A stretch of DNA of 64,000 nucleotides, from positions 62,001 to 126,000 of the forward strand of contig NW_026570228.1 of assembly GCF_019649055.1 (NCBI RefSeq), given 5' to 3'. Each line of letters starts with the position of its first letter. Position 1 is the stretch's first letter. The DNA comes from Paramacrobiotus metropolitanus. Taxonomy: Eukaryota; Tardigrada; Eutardigrada; Parachela; Macrobiotidae. The notes under the pieces were generated by a model. It was not told the origin of the DNA and ran no database searches. It saw only the letters and a list, made by a program, of their open reading frames with translations. Shown in pieces: positions 23,372-34,088 of the stretch. A program made the position numbers and the translations under genes.

Positions 23372-23477
23372 AACCAAGGCACGGTCAGAGGTTCTCCAGA
23401 ACGGTCAGAGGTTCTCTCTCTCTCCAGAAAATAAATTAGAGTTTTCTGAGAGGCGAACCTCTGACAGTGCCCTGGTA
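23372..23477. repeat. Short inverted-repeat element
   Basis: ACCAAGGCACGGTCAGAGGT near 23372 faces GAACCTCTGACAGTGCCCTG near 23455 as inverted arms of about 22 bases with three mismatches. A related end (TTTCTGAGA...GACACTGCCCTGGTTA) occurs at about 52674-52712, so this is probably a dispersed MITE-like family. Confidence 0.45.
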
Positions 23478-23810
23478 AGTCAGTTAGTTACTTCGGTAGA
23501 AGGTTAAAGGGTAACTTTTTTTATTACTGCGTTTTCCCGTTATGGTACAACCACGTCGCAAGGCGCAAAGCAAGACTGCACTTAACATTAGTAATCTCAT
23601 GTTACGCAATAGGGAGCATGTTGTGTAAATCAACAGCTGAATTACGTTGATGTCTTTTTATAAATATAATAAACTGAGCTATAAATATGAAGAGGCGACC
23701 ATAAACATTAAACACATGCATATACTAATGGAAGTACCATCGTTAAAATCGTGGTTTACAAAGAAGGTTGAGACAAATTACATATTAGCCAAAAATATTA
23801 TTAATAACAT
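23478..23810. other. No gene seen
   Basis: AT-rich DNA leading into the minisatellite. GGTTGAGACAAATTACAT near 23767 resembles a piece of the 240-bp repeats at 24.3-25.4 kb (GTTGAGACAAACTACATGAT). Confidence 0.4.
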
Positions 23811-24005
23811 AACCTAAGAATAACCTAAGAATAACCTAAGAATAACCTAAGAATAACCTAAGAATAATCTAAGAATAACCTAAGAATAATCTAAGAATAA
23901 CCTAAGAATAACCTAAGAATAACCTAAGAATAACCTAAGAAACCTAAGAAACCTAAGAAACCTAAGAAAACCTTAAGAATAACCTAAGAATAACCTAAGA
24001 ATAAC
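23811..24005. repeat. 11-bp minisatellite (AATAACCTAAG)n, TTAGG-like on the minus strand
   Basis: About fourteen head-to-tail copies of AATAACCTAAG, some with CCT changed to TCT, plus a block of 9-base AAACCTAAG units at about 23937-23975. On the minus strand every unit contains TTAGG, the arthropod-type telomere motif, in the form TTAGGTTATTC. It is internal and imperfect, so it is not a telomere. It may be a decayed interstitial telomere-like array or ordinary slippage. Confidence 0.85.
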
Positions 24006-24150
24006 CCTGTACTTCTATCTGACCGGCGAAAATCTCTGTACTACTATCTGACCGGCGAAAATCCCTGTACTTCTTTCTGACCGGCGAAAATCCTTGTACT
24101 GCTGTCTGACAGGCAAAAATTCCCTCCCCTCTGTCTCACCGGCAAGAATA
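24006..24150. repeat. 29-bp tandem repeat, about five copies
   Basis: Units start at 24006, 24035, 24064 and 24093, with a decayed fifth to about 24150. The consensus is near CCTGTACTTCTATCTGACCG followed by GCGAAAATC. It starts directly after the 11-bp array, so the two arrays are compound. There are no spacers, so it is not a CRISPR-like structure. Confidence 0.85.
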
Positions 24151-24344
24151 CCATTGGAAATTATATTTTCCAGTCGGGAATTTGCACATTACAGGGACAT
24201 TTATTGCGCTCATCGTGTTCCCTTCGTTTTAATAATACGTACTTATGTTAGTATTTGTATGTACCTTCCCCATTAAGGCACAGTTATCCTTTTCTTCTTT
24301 CCGCCAATTAAATGAAATGCCGCTCACATAATATTATGCTACGT

Positions 24345-25385
24345 GTTAGCAATTTCGTTCGAAAAATTATGCATTTCCGCCAATCAGCTATTAGTTACCT
24401 TAAGTTAAGCCAATCAGCGAAATTCGTTTTGGTCATGCTATGTAATTCGAGTGACGAGAAGATCGAAACACCATAGCCATAAGGACAAATTGCACGATTT
24501 AAGCGTTTTTTAAGCTATTGTGGGAAAATCGGCGCCGAAGGGACAGGAGAAGACTGAAGAGAAACGGCGAAGTTAGCTATGTATATAAATAACAGTAATT
24601 GTAAAAATATGTACATGTACAGAACCAGGCTACCAACCACGTTACTGTTTCATTAATCAGTCTGTTTTACGTTACGTCTTTCCGCATTTCTGTATTTTCA
24701 CTGCAACCACAATATTAACAGTATTAACTAACGGTATAGTGCTTTTCGGCTCATGAGTGTCGTTGTACCGCATGCTGTTAGTCAGCGGTTTTCGTTCGAA
24801 ACGTTCCGCATTTCCGCCAATCCTCTTTTAATTTCTAACGATAAGCAAATCAGCGAAATTTGCTTTGAAGCCTTTTCGTAAATTGAGGACGAAAAGATCG
24901 AAAAATGAAAGTCGTTGAGACAAACTACATGATTATAGGCGTTTTTCGAGCTATCGTGTAAAAATAAGTATCGAACGGTGACTGTTGCAAAATAATGATT
25001 ATTTTCATCTGCTGCATTCAAAATTTGCATTCCCGTAAAACGAACCAACCGAGTGGACAAACCCAGTATAATGGGTGTATGCCCTTTTGCTTAACAAAAT
25101 GCATATGCATATGTTCGTACATATGCCATGTGTCAGCGGTTTAGGTTCGAAAAGTTACGCATTTCCGCCAATCCTCTGTTACTTTCTAATGATCGACCAA
25201 TCAGCGAAATTCGTTTTGGAGCGGTTTCGTAAATTGGAGGACGAAAAGATCGAAAAATGAAAGTCGTTGAGACAAACTACATGATTTTAGACGTTTTTTA
25301 AGCTATCTTGCGAAAATTAGCGTCGAGCGGTGTAGGAGGAGATGTTGGCCGAAGAAACGGCTCAGTTAGCTTTGTATGTGTAATA
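24345..25385. repeat. Three copies of a ~240-bp repeat, loosely in tandem
   Basis: Copies at about 24345-24592, 24780-24990 and 25130-25385 share the ordered blocks TTTCCGCCAAT, AATCAGCGAAATT, GACGAAAAGATCGAAA, GAGACAAACTACATGATT and AAGCTAT. Copies 2 and 3 are closest. They are separated by about 190 and 140 bases of unlike sequence. No coding frame is conserved. It may be a satellite fragment or a non-coding element with internal duplications. Confidence 0.7.
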
Positions 25386-26582
25386 ATAATATCGTGCTTG
25401 TGGCTACAGTATTTGTCGATATATTGTACGAAGTAGGCTTATTGGATTGAGTACTTTAGATACAGTATACAGGAGGTACTTGTAGATATAGTACTTGCAC
25501 ATACAGTACTTTACATATAGTGGGACACTTGTATTCAACGGTCTAAAGTAATAGGTGATGAATCTACCGTCTTCCAGATATTGTACAAGCAGTTATTACC
25601 AGCAATACCGTATAAACCGAACGGGATTTATAATTACTCATAAAGCGGTAAAACTGCCAACTTCTAGCTATGTCGCTTTGGCATTATTCATGCAGGTTCA
25701 CCAGTTGGTTATTACGTTTTACTGGTCATGATAAACATTAATCCGAATTTTGTGATACACCATTTATTGTCCTTTTTTAGTACATAGTTTGTACTCTCAT
25801 GTTGTACTTATTAAAGGTCATTCCCCTTTATTGCTAAAAATTAAAAGAGCAAACCAACTGCGAATATTATACGAATTTCAAACAACACTGAGAAAGACAG
25901 AGACTTTCTCGAAAGGGCTTAAAACTTTCCGTTTACTCGTTTACTTCCAAATGTGTTCGTATTGTACAACTTTAGCTACAGATACGTGCAAAGACAGCAA
26001 ACTGCATCTACGAGTTATTGTTGATGGGCGTGCAAACTGCAAAGTATCTAACAAAGAAATCATTCAAGCCGACACGGTGGCTGACCTGACCCAATACTAT
26101 TATAGACTAAATGTTAATATATATATTTTTTAGCCCCACGCGTTAAAAGCTAACCGAAATAACTAGAACGGGGAAATGCCACTGGCTTTCGGGGTATTTC
26201 CCATCTTAGAAAATAGAAACCCCTGAAAAACATTTTTGTTATCCTGTTTGTGAGGGAACTCCCCTTCGTACATTTCGGACGATAATTACATTTTCAAACC
26301 TTTGTAAAAGCTACGACTTGATTAATATTGGACAGCAATGGGTAATCAAATGCGTGGTTATCAACCCGCTGTACCCGGTGAAAACTCAAAATCCTTCATG
26401 CTTAACGTTTAGCGCCTTCCGCAATAATTAGACGCGCCCCTGTAAGCACTTAAACCTATTACTGTTGGCTGCGATTTTCGGTTGCCTGCCGCCTGGTGTG
26501 CGTCAAATAACTCTAAAAATAAGCGGAATAATATAAATCGACCAAAAACAAAGGTTTCTCGCTCCTTGTCGTCCTTCTCCAC
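25386..26582. other. Intergenic; one unassigned open frame
   Basis: Repeated TACAGTACTT-like motifs lie at about 25430-25520. A 114-codon plus-strand frame at 25789-26133 has no signal peptide, membrane segment or family motif; I cannot support it as a gene. The 3' end of the minus-strand GPCR at 26583 also lies here. Confidence 0.4.
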
Positions 26583-29510
26583 TCAGAACAACTGCGGTTG
26601 GGTACGTGATCGTCGAACCTGCTTCCACAGGCGGATATAGCCGTTCTTTGTGGTCTGCATCAGATCGGTCATCCAGAAGTAAACAACGGAATTCGTGGCG
26701 CTGCTGCCATGCGCCAGAATCAGTCCTACGTAGGAATACCATTTGGGGAAGTACACCCAAGCCCGCGCCACGAAAAAGATTCCAATCATCAACCAGGATG
26801 CCAAAAACATAATAAACACCTTGAAGAGCGCCTTCAGCAGTTTCATCTCCTCCTGCACATTGCTGACCGCCGCCTTGGTAACAATCTGGGTCTTTGGATT
26901 ATTGGTAACCGGGTCGGAATCTGTGCCTAGAAGGTCACCAGTTATGTCAATGCTTTACAAATGTCTTCGAAAAACCACTATGTCACCGGTGATAGCGCTG
27001 GGCATGGTTGTGCTTTTATTGCCGGTGAGATGGCGGCGTCCAGCACGACTGCGACGCACTCGCAGATAGATCTTCAAATACGCATAGAAACTAATTCCGA
27101 TGGGAACGAGGATAGCGCTCATTCCGTAGAAGACCGAGTATGACCACAGACCGAGTTCGGCGGTACAGAGGTAAAGGTCACCGGAGTAGCTCGTGTGGCC
27201 CCAGCCGATGAAATTAGGCAGATGGATGCTGTGGGCGATAATCCACAGGCAGATTATCATCACCGCGACGCGGGGCGGGGTAAACATCTTCTGGTACACG
27301 GAAAAGTGGCAGATGCAAATATACCTGAAAAAAAACGAAGAAACGTTTGTGGTGCGTTTATAATACTGTAATAGCGAATTACTCGTATATTGCTGAAGGC
27401 TGGATTTTTTAGTTACAAAAACTTATCAAGATTTGTGAAAATGATTTCTTAGTGCTTTGTTAAGTTAGCCGTGTTTAACCGTTGTACAGTCAACTGGTGT
27501 TGTTTTCAACTGGTGTTGTTTTGCCCGTCTCTTACTGGTGCTGCTTTTTCAGTCACCTGTCAAAAGCACGCTGTGCGAAGGTTTACGTTACAACTTACAA
27601 GTATTACTGTTTATGGCATCGGGTTTATGAATCTTGTCAATTCACAGAAAATAGTATCTTGGCTTTATTTCTCAGAAATTCCTGCGTCTTTGTACAAAGA
27701 CGCTTGTGTGACCTTTCAGTAACAATTATAACGCCGTGTTTTGGGTATTAAGCCGGAAATAGAGCGAAAGTAAACCATACTCAATGTGAGTAATTACAGG
27801 TCAGTGGCGATTATGCAGCCTCAAAACCATACAACTACCGGATACACCTAAGCTTTCCGGTTAATGCGTTCGGTGTGTTGTGAAAATTTTTGCGCAGCTG
27901 AGACAATCTACAGATATTAGTGTCGAGTGCCGATTAATATACTGCCGTTACGATGTCCTACCTTTCTACGCTGATAGCCATAATGCACCAGATTGATCCG
28001 GCACAGGCTGACGCACAAATGGTACCGTCCAGTTCACAAAACCAGGGATGATCACGGAACATGGTCGGTCCACGAAGGGTTGCTGCAGACAACAAAGTTA
28101 CATAATGAATTTACTTGAATTTGAGCTGATTTTTACGTATGTTACACTGCAGTTTACCTCGGTAAATCGACGGTAGCTGCCTTACGAATAAACATTAAAC
28201 GCGTAATCACTTGCATGTATCCTTCGAATGCTGCCTTATATGGGCTCCCCTTATATTACTCTCCCTTATCTGGGCTCCCGAGCAATATGAGCAACCCTCC
28301 ACATGGACGGTTACGTTATTACTTACACTTTCGCAGCTGTTATCAGTGTTATACCTGACCGAAAATTTTGATTTATTTAAAATACTTATTTTGTCAGTAC
28401 TTTTGTAGCATTTAGTTTCAAACAGCGAAACGACGATATGAGAAAGACTCGAGATTGTGAACTGTCAAAGGCGCTCTTGCAACAGAATCAGCTTTCCTGG
28501 ACGCTTTGGAAGAAAAGAGCGAGAAGAAACGTCACCCGCTTAAATGCACTCAGAACCCCATGAAAAAATAGTGTGATACGAAATTTCGGCATTTTTCAGT
28601 TTCATTGGCAAATCCGGTTGAAATTAATGAAAAATATTATTATATAGATAATATATATAAACATAAATCGGATGAATTCTTTGGTGTGCTCACTTGTAAA
28701 TCCTGTTGAAAGAAGTAGAAAATGGTTCTGCAATAAATCCGATAAATTTAGTTTGACGGGCATTGCTAACTAGCCGGGAGCCCAGATAAGGGAGAGTAAT
28801 ACAAGGGGAGCCCATATAAGGCAGCATTCGAAGTCGTCTTAAACATAAACTGAAGAATAGTGCATCATTCGTTGTACAATTGTACAAATACACTATACTG
28901 ACATAGTTAAAATCAAGAAATGCTGGCTGGTTCTTATTATTGTTAACAAAATAATGTCACCTAAGAGCTAAAATAATATAATATAAAAACTCTGAGAAAG
29001 AAATGGGTTTACGGTTGACTCTATCAGTTTTTAAAGTTGCGTAGCACGTTATACATATAGCATTTCCTTGCCACCACCGCTTTTTTAGAAACGGACAGAG
29101 AAACAGTTCTTTTACGGGGGTAATGAACGGTATTTATGGTTATGTAGTATGTACCTAGTACGTTCACTGGAATAACAACTCCGGTAACCAACATATCAGC
29201 AGCCGCTAAATTCCCCACAAAGGCATATTCGATTTTATGTAGCTCAGGAACTACGAGTAAGGAAATGATGACCTACAAAGAAAATGTTTTAAAGGCGGTA
29301 ATTTGATTAAACCAGAGATATTCAGTATTCAGCAGAAACTCTTACAATCATGTTGGCAAGAGTTCCCAGCAGTGCAAAAATTGTCATCACTGCGACGTAG
29401 AAATAGTTCAAGGCGGACTGCTGTAGCCACTGATGTTGAAATTCAAGCAAGTGGATTTCCCACAAGGTTAGATTGGAAACCAGATAAACACCAGGCGTTG
29501 CATTCGGCAT
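26583..29510 (-). CDS. Melatonin-receptor-like GPCR A, five exons
   Basis: A class A seven-transmembrane receptor of 361 residues. Exons (minus strand): 29510-29346, 29272-29155, 28082-27962, 27324-26987 and 26926-26583; all introns are GT-AG with phases 0, 1, 0/2-type and 1 as in its two paralogues. TM1 is in exon 1, and TM2 in exon 2 has N-L-A-A-A-D. Exon 3 ends in A-I-S-V-E-R and exon 4 continues Y-I-C-I-C-H, so the E-R-Y motif spans the splice site. Exon 4 covers TM4-TM5 with G-W-G-H-T-S-Y. Exon 5 has TM6 without the usual Pro and TM7 as N-S-V-V-Y. E/N-R-Y followed by x-I-C-H is reminiscent of melatonin-type and Moody/Tre1-type receptors; this is a resemblance, not proof. The N-terminus has N-A-T and N-L-T sequons. 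Paralogues B and C lie at 53384 and 59547. Confidence 0.85.
28222..28833. mobile_element. Inverted-repeat element inside an intron of GPCR A
   Basis: Arms of 59 bases at 28222-28280 and 28775-28833 are inverted copies with one mismatch (starting CTTCGAATGCTGCCTTATAT). They enclose 494 bases without coding potential. The whole lies within intron 2 of GPCR A (28083-29154) and explains most of that intron's length. TTCGAA at both outer ends could be a palindromic target duplication. A non-autonomous DNA transposon is the simplest reading. Confidence 0.7.
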
Positions 29511-30834
29511 TTTCTTTGTACCACAAAAAAATTAAATGAACGAAGAAATGATGTATTAATAAATTTGTCCGTCGCACTGACGGATGTGCGAAAGTAAGTA
29601 GTAAAAGTGCTATAGTAAAAGTACAGAGTTCAAAGAGAAATTTTGTAGAGTGATTGGGCGGATAACGTGATAAAAGGCATGGGAAGCCAGAACACACGCG
29701 GAATAAAAAATAATGGGAAGCGGATTTACCTGCACTGCAGAATAATATGTTGTAGCATTAACTACTCAGGGAATCAGGATTCTGCCACCGTACTTCGACT
29801 AAATCAAAAATGCACAAAACTGCGGACTTATTTATTAAGTCCAGTTAGGGCATAGGGAAGTGTGCCTTTTATACTGTGGTGCGGTTAATGGTAAATGAGC
29901 ACTGAAGTAGGAAACTCCATACTTCCTAAGCAGGATGCCAGTGTCATTACATTCGTAAATGCCGGTATTGTGATTACACCGCGCAACCTTATCGGCTTTG
30001 TAAGCACAACGTACAAGTGCCGCATTAGAAACGGATTGTGGATCACTTTGAACAGAGCTAAACACAAGCGTCTTACGGAAATAGCGAGATGATTTAATTA
30101 TCCACGTACATATCTGTAGGCTGTTGGCGATGATAAACGCGAACAGATAATGAAAAGGGATAATGCGGGTTATGTGCGCATAAGAGTGCTGTTAGTGGGA
30201 TTGATACCAGTAAATCTTTGACTGTAACTCTGCCGCCGCCTCACGCATAGCAAGAGTAAACAGCCTAATCAAGATGAATATGCGTCAGAAATTAACCCGG
30301 TGTTGTGTCTATCCCTGCCCGGCATGCGGTGCTCAGCACAACTGTGACCGGTAAAGGAATACACTGAATTACTGGGCAACGTCTTTTCTTTTTGCCCCTT
30401 TTAATGAAATCTACGTTTCCTGTACAAGATGAACCGAAAGCACAAACACTTTATCAACGCCGTAGATAATTTTTCCTGGTGAAACTGAACGAAAGACGAT
30501 CGATAAGGCAGCCCTTCGTGTGTTAAGTACATAGTGGCTATAGGTAGGCCATCGTTCGCACGACGTCCAGATACGCTACTTAGGCTTTTCCTCCTGTTAA
30601 ACCTTTGAGACTTCGCAGTTCGCAAAAGAATAATTGCACGATGGTCCCAAATTGCGCGCTATCGTTTCTAGTTATCATAACAACGGCAAAGCGGCCCAGG
30701 GAAGTCTTCATTTCAATCTTCGAAATATGCAGTCCGCATAAATCTGCGCATCTAGACTCTAATTCAAATGAGGAAGCTCAATTTAGCAACACATACCGGC
30801 AATGAACGTTTATAAGTTGGACTCATAAATAACG
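29511..30834. other. Intergenic between GPCR A and the DIRS-type element
   Basis: No gene is supported. It should hold the promoter of GPCR A. Minus-strand frames at 29835-30067 and 30401-30625 have no recognisable motif. Confidence 0.4.
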
Positions 30835-31019
30835 TTAAATTCGGTTCGCCGCGGTATCTTGTTGGTTTGTGGATATATGCGATTAGGCGGAAGCGACTGC
30901 GGTGTTGCGGGTTTTGAGAGCGAACAGGTCGGCATAATTGGGCATACGCGAAATCGAGTTCGGTGCAGGCGGACCTCCCGACAACGAGTTTCCGGTATCC
31001 CATTTCTGCCCGACTGCCC
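30835..31019 (-). repeat. DIRS-type element, repeat B2
   Basis: 185-base outer copy of repeat B, apparently identical to B1 at 31312-31496. It forms the 3' end of the element. Confidence 0.85.
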
Positions 31020-31093
31020 GTTTCCCTTTATTTGCTTGTTAGATGTAACAATTAAAGACAAATTTCTGCCACCTTGTAGGGTGGGTGGGTGGT

Positions 31094-31313
31094 TAAAACA
31101 TTGAGCGATTAATGAGTTGGCAGGTCGGAGAAAATTTTCAACTGAAAGTAACAACGATTCAGTGTAGTCGAAGAAGCAGGTAACTGATAGGCAGCAAGTG
31201 AGATGTGCAAGTAGGTCAAGACAGGGATGTTAAGAACAATGGTTAGTCTGATAGAGAGACGGCGTGATAACGTCAACCTAATTTAACATCGATTAGCATG
31301 CAAATCGTCCTTT
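31094..31313 (-). repeat. DIRS-type element, repeat A2
   Basis: 220-base inner copy of repeat A, apparently identical to A1 at 33869-34088. It abuts B1 with an overlap of two bases, as the split-repeat plan predicts. Confidence 0.85.
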
Positions 31314-31496
31314 AAATTCGGTTCGCCGCGGTATCTTGTTGGTTTGTGGATATATGCGATTAGGCGGAAGCGACTGCGGTGTTGCGGGTTTTGAGAGCGA
31401 ACAGGTCGGCATAATTGGGCATACGCGAAATCGAGTTCGGTGCAGGCGGACCTCCCGACAACGAGTTTCCGGTATCCCATTTCTGCCCGACTGCCC
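31312..31496 (-). repeat. DIRS-type element, repeat B1
   Basis: 185-base inner copy of repeat B, directly 3' of the tyrosine recombinase frame on the minus strand. Confidence 0.85.
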
Positions 31497-31584
31497 CAAA
31501 CAAAAACCATTACCCGTTGGAGTAGGGATTCAGCGCGGTTGGCGCCGGCGTCCGGATGTAGCGCACGTAGCAGTTGCTCTTCCA

Positions 31585-32487
31585 TCACCCTGCGCGTTGA
31601 ATTACGCGGTCTGGCACGTTGTTGCGCGCGGCGGTGGTTGCTGCGCCGATGCGGAAGCTATGTGTGTTTATCCGGAGCTGGTCAGGGTGTCCCTCCAGGA
31701 GACGATGGAGGCAGGCTTCTACAGAACGCCTGGTGAGGTATCTGCCGTCCTGATGGATGAGGCACGGCCGCGCTCGAGCTGTCGGCATGAACTGAGCGTG
31801 AGCCAAGTACTTCCGGTAGGCCTGCACGGGACACACGGAACGATCTGTCGCCGTCAGCGCTACGGAGTGGCCCTGACCGGTTGGATCGGTCTTCGTGACT
31901 TTAAGGTGTAGGAGTATTTGGCTTCCGTGGTCTTGCACATCCGCTGACATGAGAGTGCGCCGCGGATCGTAGCGGTTGGTACTCGGGCAGGTCACTTCTC
32001 CGATGCGCAGGAAGCCGAAATACATGAACGTGAATGTTACCCAGTGCAGTGATTGCTCGTAGTGGGACATGCCACTGGAACGGATAGCATCTTTCAGGTA
32101 TCGCATCGTCTCCAGTGTGACTGGCTGTCGTATGTCCGCGCCCGGTGGAGCCAAGCGTCGGTAGCCTAGCAGTGCGCGGATCACGATGTCATGACTTGTT
32201 GGTGACTTCATGCCGGCTTCACGGTGGTGGTTGTTGATGCCGGCAAGGTAGACGGTCACGGTTCGGAGTGATTTCCTTGTGGAGTACAGGTGAGCGACGT
32301 ATTCCGCGGTAATATCTGGCGTAGCTGGCATCGGTTGCGCTGATCTTGTCCGGCAAAATGCTGAAAACTGTTTAACGGCGGTCACGTAGGTCTGCCTGGT
32401 GGAGCTGGCAATGTGAGCATGCAGGAGGTCGCTTAGGGCGCTTGTCCGCTGTACGCCATTAAAAGCTGCGGAAAGATATCCGGGCAT
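31585..32487 (-). CDS. DIRS-type element: tyrosine recombinase frame (fossil)
   Basis: A 300-codon frame with the fold features of phage-integrase-type tyrosine recombinases: an N-terminal SAM-like region (T-R-Q-T-Y-V-T-A-V-K-Q-F), then F-G-F-L-R-I-G-E-V with the first catalytic Arg, and H-S-F-R with the His and second Arg. It is used by DIRS elements to insert a circular DNA copy. It overlaps the end of the reverse transcriptase frame by about 55 bases in another frame, a layout common in this superfamily. Confidence 0.85.
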   Translation of the reverse strand: MPGYLSAAFNGVQRTSALSDLLHAHIASSTRQTYVTAVKQFSAFCRTRSAQPMPATPDITAEYVAHLYSTRKSLRTVTVYLAGINNHHREAGMKSPTSHDIVIRALLGYRRLAPPGADIRQPVTLETMRYLKDAIRSSGMSHYEQSLHWVTFTFMYFGFLRIGEVTCPSTNRYDPRRTLMSADVQDHGSQILLHLKVTKTDPTGQGHSVALTATDRSVCPVQAYRKYLAHAQFMPTARARPCLIHQDGRYLTRRSVEACLHRLLEGHPDQLRINTHSFRIGAATTAARNNVPDRVIQRAG

Positions 32488-33929
32488 GGATCCGGTCGTT
32501 CCGACGCTGTTGGTGCGAGCGCTCGGAATCTGTGCAGCTGAAAACGGGATAAAGAGTCAGCAACTGCGTTATTAACACCGCGTATATGTTTCAACGTGAA
32601 GGTCATATTAGCGCAAGCGGCGGCCTTTAACATTCGGCGCATAAGATCTAGTACGCCAGCATTGGTGGAGCGGAGATTTTCCCAGGCATAGGTGGCGCCT
32701 TCGTTGTCGCAGTGGAAAATGACCCGCTTGCCGCGTAGTTTTGAGCCCCAAACAATTAGGCTTAGAAGTATGGGTATCAGCTCAAGGTATTCAATACACG
32801 GCTTCCGCTGCAGAATCCACGGTGGCCAGCGTAGTTGGAACCACGACTCTTGAAAATATGCGCCCAGCCCGAGAGTTCCCGACGCGTCTGTGTAAAGGTC
32901 AAGGACGTCGGACCTTGTCCAATCTGGCTGTATAAAGGACGCAGTGCCGTTCCAGGCTGGAAGAAATTCTTTCCACCATTCAAGGTCCTTACGGAATTCG
33001 CGGTTGAGGGCGATGACCCGTTCGTGGCGGTTGTCGGTGAGCAGGGCGATCATCCGCCGTGTGAACAGGCGGCTCGCTGGAACGCATTTCGTGGCAAACG
33101 TGAGTATTCCGATTAGGCTTTGAAGCTGCTGTTTGGTGCAATGGCTGCGGTTGCTCCATTCTTTCAGCGCTTCCTCAATGCTCTGTCGCTTGTCGTCGGG
33201 GAGGCTGAGGGTTTGTCGGACAGAGTCCAGCCGGATACCCAAGAACGTCAGCTGAGTCGCGGGCCCTTCGGTCTTGTCGTGTGCCAAAGGGACCCCGAGC
33301 TCACTGCACGTCTGAGTCATGGTGGACATCATTGTGTTACACTGATCACTACCGGGCTTACCAACAAATAGGTAGTCGTCGACGTAGTGGAGCATGCTGA
33401 CTAGACCGGTGCGGTTCGATACGATCCAGTGGATTGCGCCAGCAAATTGCTCGAACACGTACGGCGACGCCCTACACCCAAAAGGCAACACTACGTCAAA
33501 ATAGAACTCACCGTTCCACTGATACCCGAGGAGGTTCCACTCCGCTGGGCGTACCGGTATCAGTCGGAAGGCTGATTTCACATCCATTTTAGCCATGAGT
33601 GCGCCTCTGCCGAGCTCAGTGAGGATTAATACTGCATGGTCGATGGTGCAGTATACGAGCGGGAGCTGTGCAGCGTCAATGTAATCGTTTACACTGTCGT
33701 CGTGCGGCTGGGATAAGTCCAGGATGGTGCGAATGTTACCGTCTTTCTTCAGTCGCGCGCCCAGCGCGTTGCAGACAAAGTGCGGTAAAGGTGGGGAGGG
33801 AAATGGTCCGATGGTGTGGCCAGCGCTGACCTCTTTTTGAATAGTAGAGCTTACCTTGAGCTTACCTCTAAAACATTGAGCGATTAATGAGTTGGCAGGT
33901 CGGAGAAAATTTTCAACTGAAAGTAACAA
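32433..33929 (-). CDS. DIRS-type element: reverse transcriptase and RNase H frame (fossil)
   Basis: A 498-codon frame. The reverse transcriptase part has M-D-V-K-S-A-F-R, L-P-F-G-C-R-A-S-P and Y-V-D-D; the RNase H part has Y-T-D-A-S, an E-L motif and H-C-D-N-E-G. These are typical of DIRS pol. The first 20 codons come from repeat A1, so the open frame begins inside the terminal repeat and a gag region is absent. Confidence 0.87.
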   Translation of the reverse strand: MLLSVENFLRPANSLIAQCFRGKLKVSSTIQKEVSAGHTIGPFPSPPLPHFVCNALGARLKKDGNIRTILDLSQPHDDSVNDYIDAAQLPLVYCTIDHAVLILTELGRGALMAKMDVKSAFRLIPVRPAEWNLLGYQWNGEFYFDVVLPFGCRASPYVFEQFAGAIHWIVSNRTGLVSMLHYVDDYLFVGKPGSDQCNTMMSTMTQTCSELGVPLAHDKTEGPATQLTFLGIRLDSVRQTLSLPDDKRQSIEEALKEWSNRSHCTKQQLQSLIGILTFATKCVPASRLFTRRMIALLTDNRHERVIALNREFRKDLEWWKEFLPAWNGTASFIQPDWTRSDVLDLYTDASGTLGLGAYFQESWFQLRWPPWILQRKPCIEYLELIPILLSLIVWGSKLRGKRVIFHCDNEGATYAWENLRSTNAGVLDLMRRMLKAAACANMTFTLKHIRGVNNAVADSLSRFQLHRFRALAPTASERPDPCPDIFPQLLMAYSGQAP

Positions 33930-34088
33930 CGATTCAGTGTAGTCGAAGAAGCAGGTAACTGATAGGCAGCAAGTGAGATGTGCAAGTAGGTCAAGACAGG
34001 GATGTTAAGAACAATGGTTAGTCTGATAGAGAGACGGCGTGATAACGTCAACCTAATTTAACATCGATTAGCATGCAAATCGTCCTTT
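33869..34088 (-). repeat. DIRS-type element, repeat A1
   Basis: 220-base outer copy of repeat A, the 5' end of the element on the minus strand. Apparently identical to A2. Confidence 0.85.

Larger units (their letters stand above)
30835..34088 (-). mobile_element. DIRS-superfamily retroelement (PAT/Ngaro-like) with split direct repeats
   Basis: Reading on the minus strand: repeat A1 (34088-33869), reverse transcriptase/RNase H frame, tyrosine recombinase frame, repeat B1 (31496-31312), repeat A2 (31313-31094), a spacer of about 74 bases, and repeat B2 (31019-30835). This A1-ORFs-B1-A2-B2 order is the split-direct-repeat plan of PAT/Ngaro-type DIRS elements, which integrate with a tyrosine recombinase rather than a DDE integrase and leave no target duplication. 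The A copies (220 bases) and B copies (185 bases) look identical within each pair, so the insertion is young. No gag frame is seen. The element looks nearly whole in its enzyme part, with perhaps one or two breaks. I treat it as a fossil. It lies between two receptor genes and disrupts neither. Confidence 0.85.

Noticed and set aside
23811-24005. True telomere
   Set aside because: The array is internal, imperfect and flanked by unique sequence and genes on both sides.
24006-24150. CRISPR-like array of 29-bp repeats
   Set aside because: The repeats are head-to-tail without spacers and the genome is eukaryotic; it is a minisatellite.
25789-26133. 114-codon open frame as a gene
   Set aside because: No recognisable domain, unusual composition and AT-rich tail; no splice or paralogue support.
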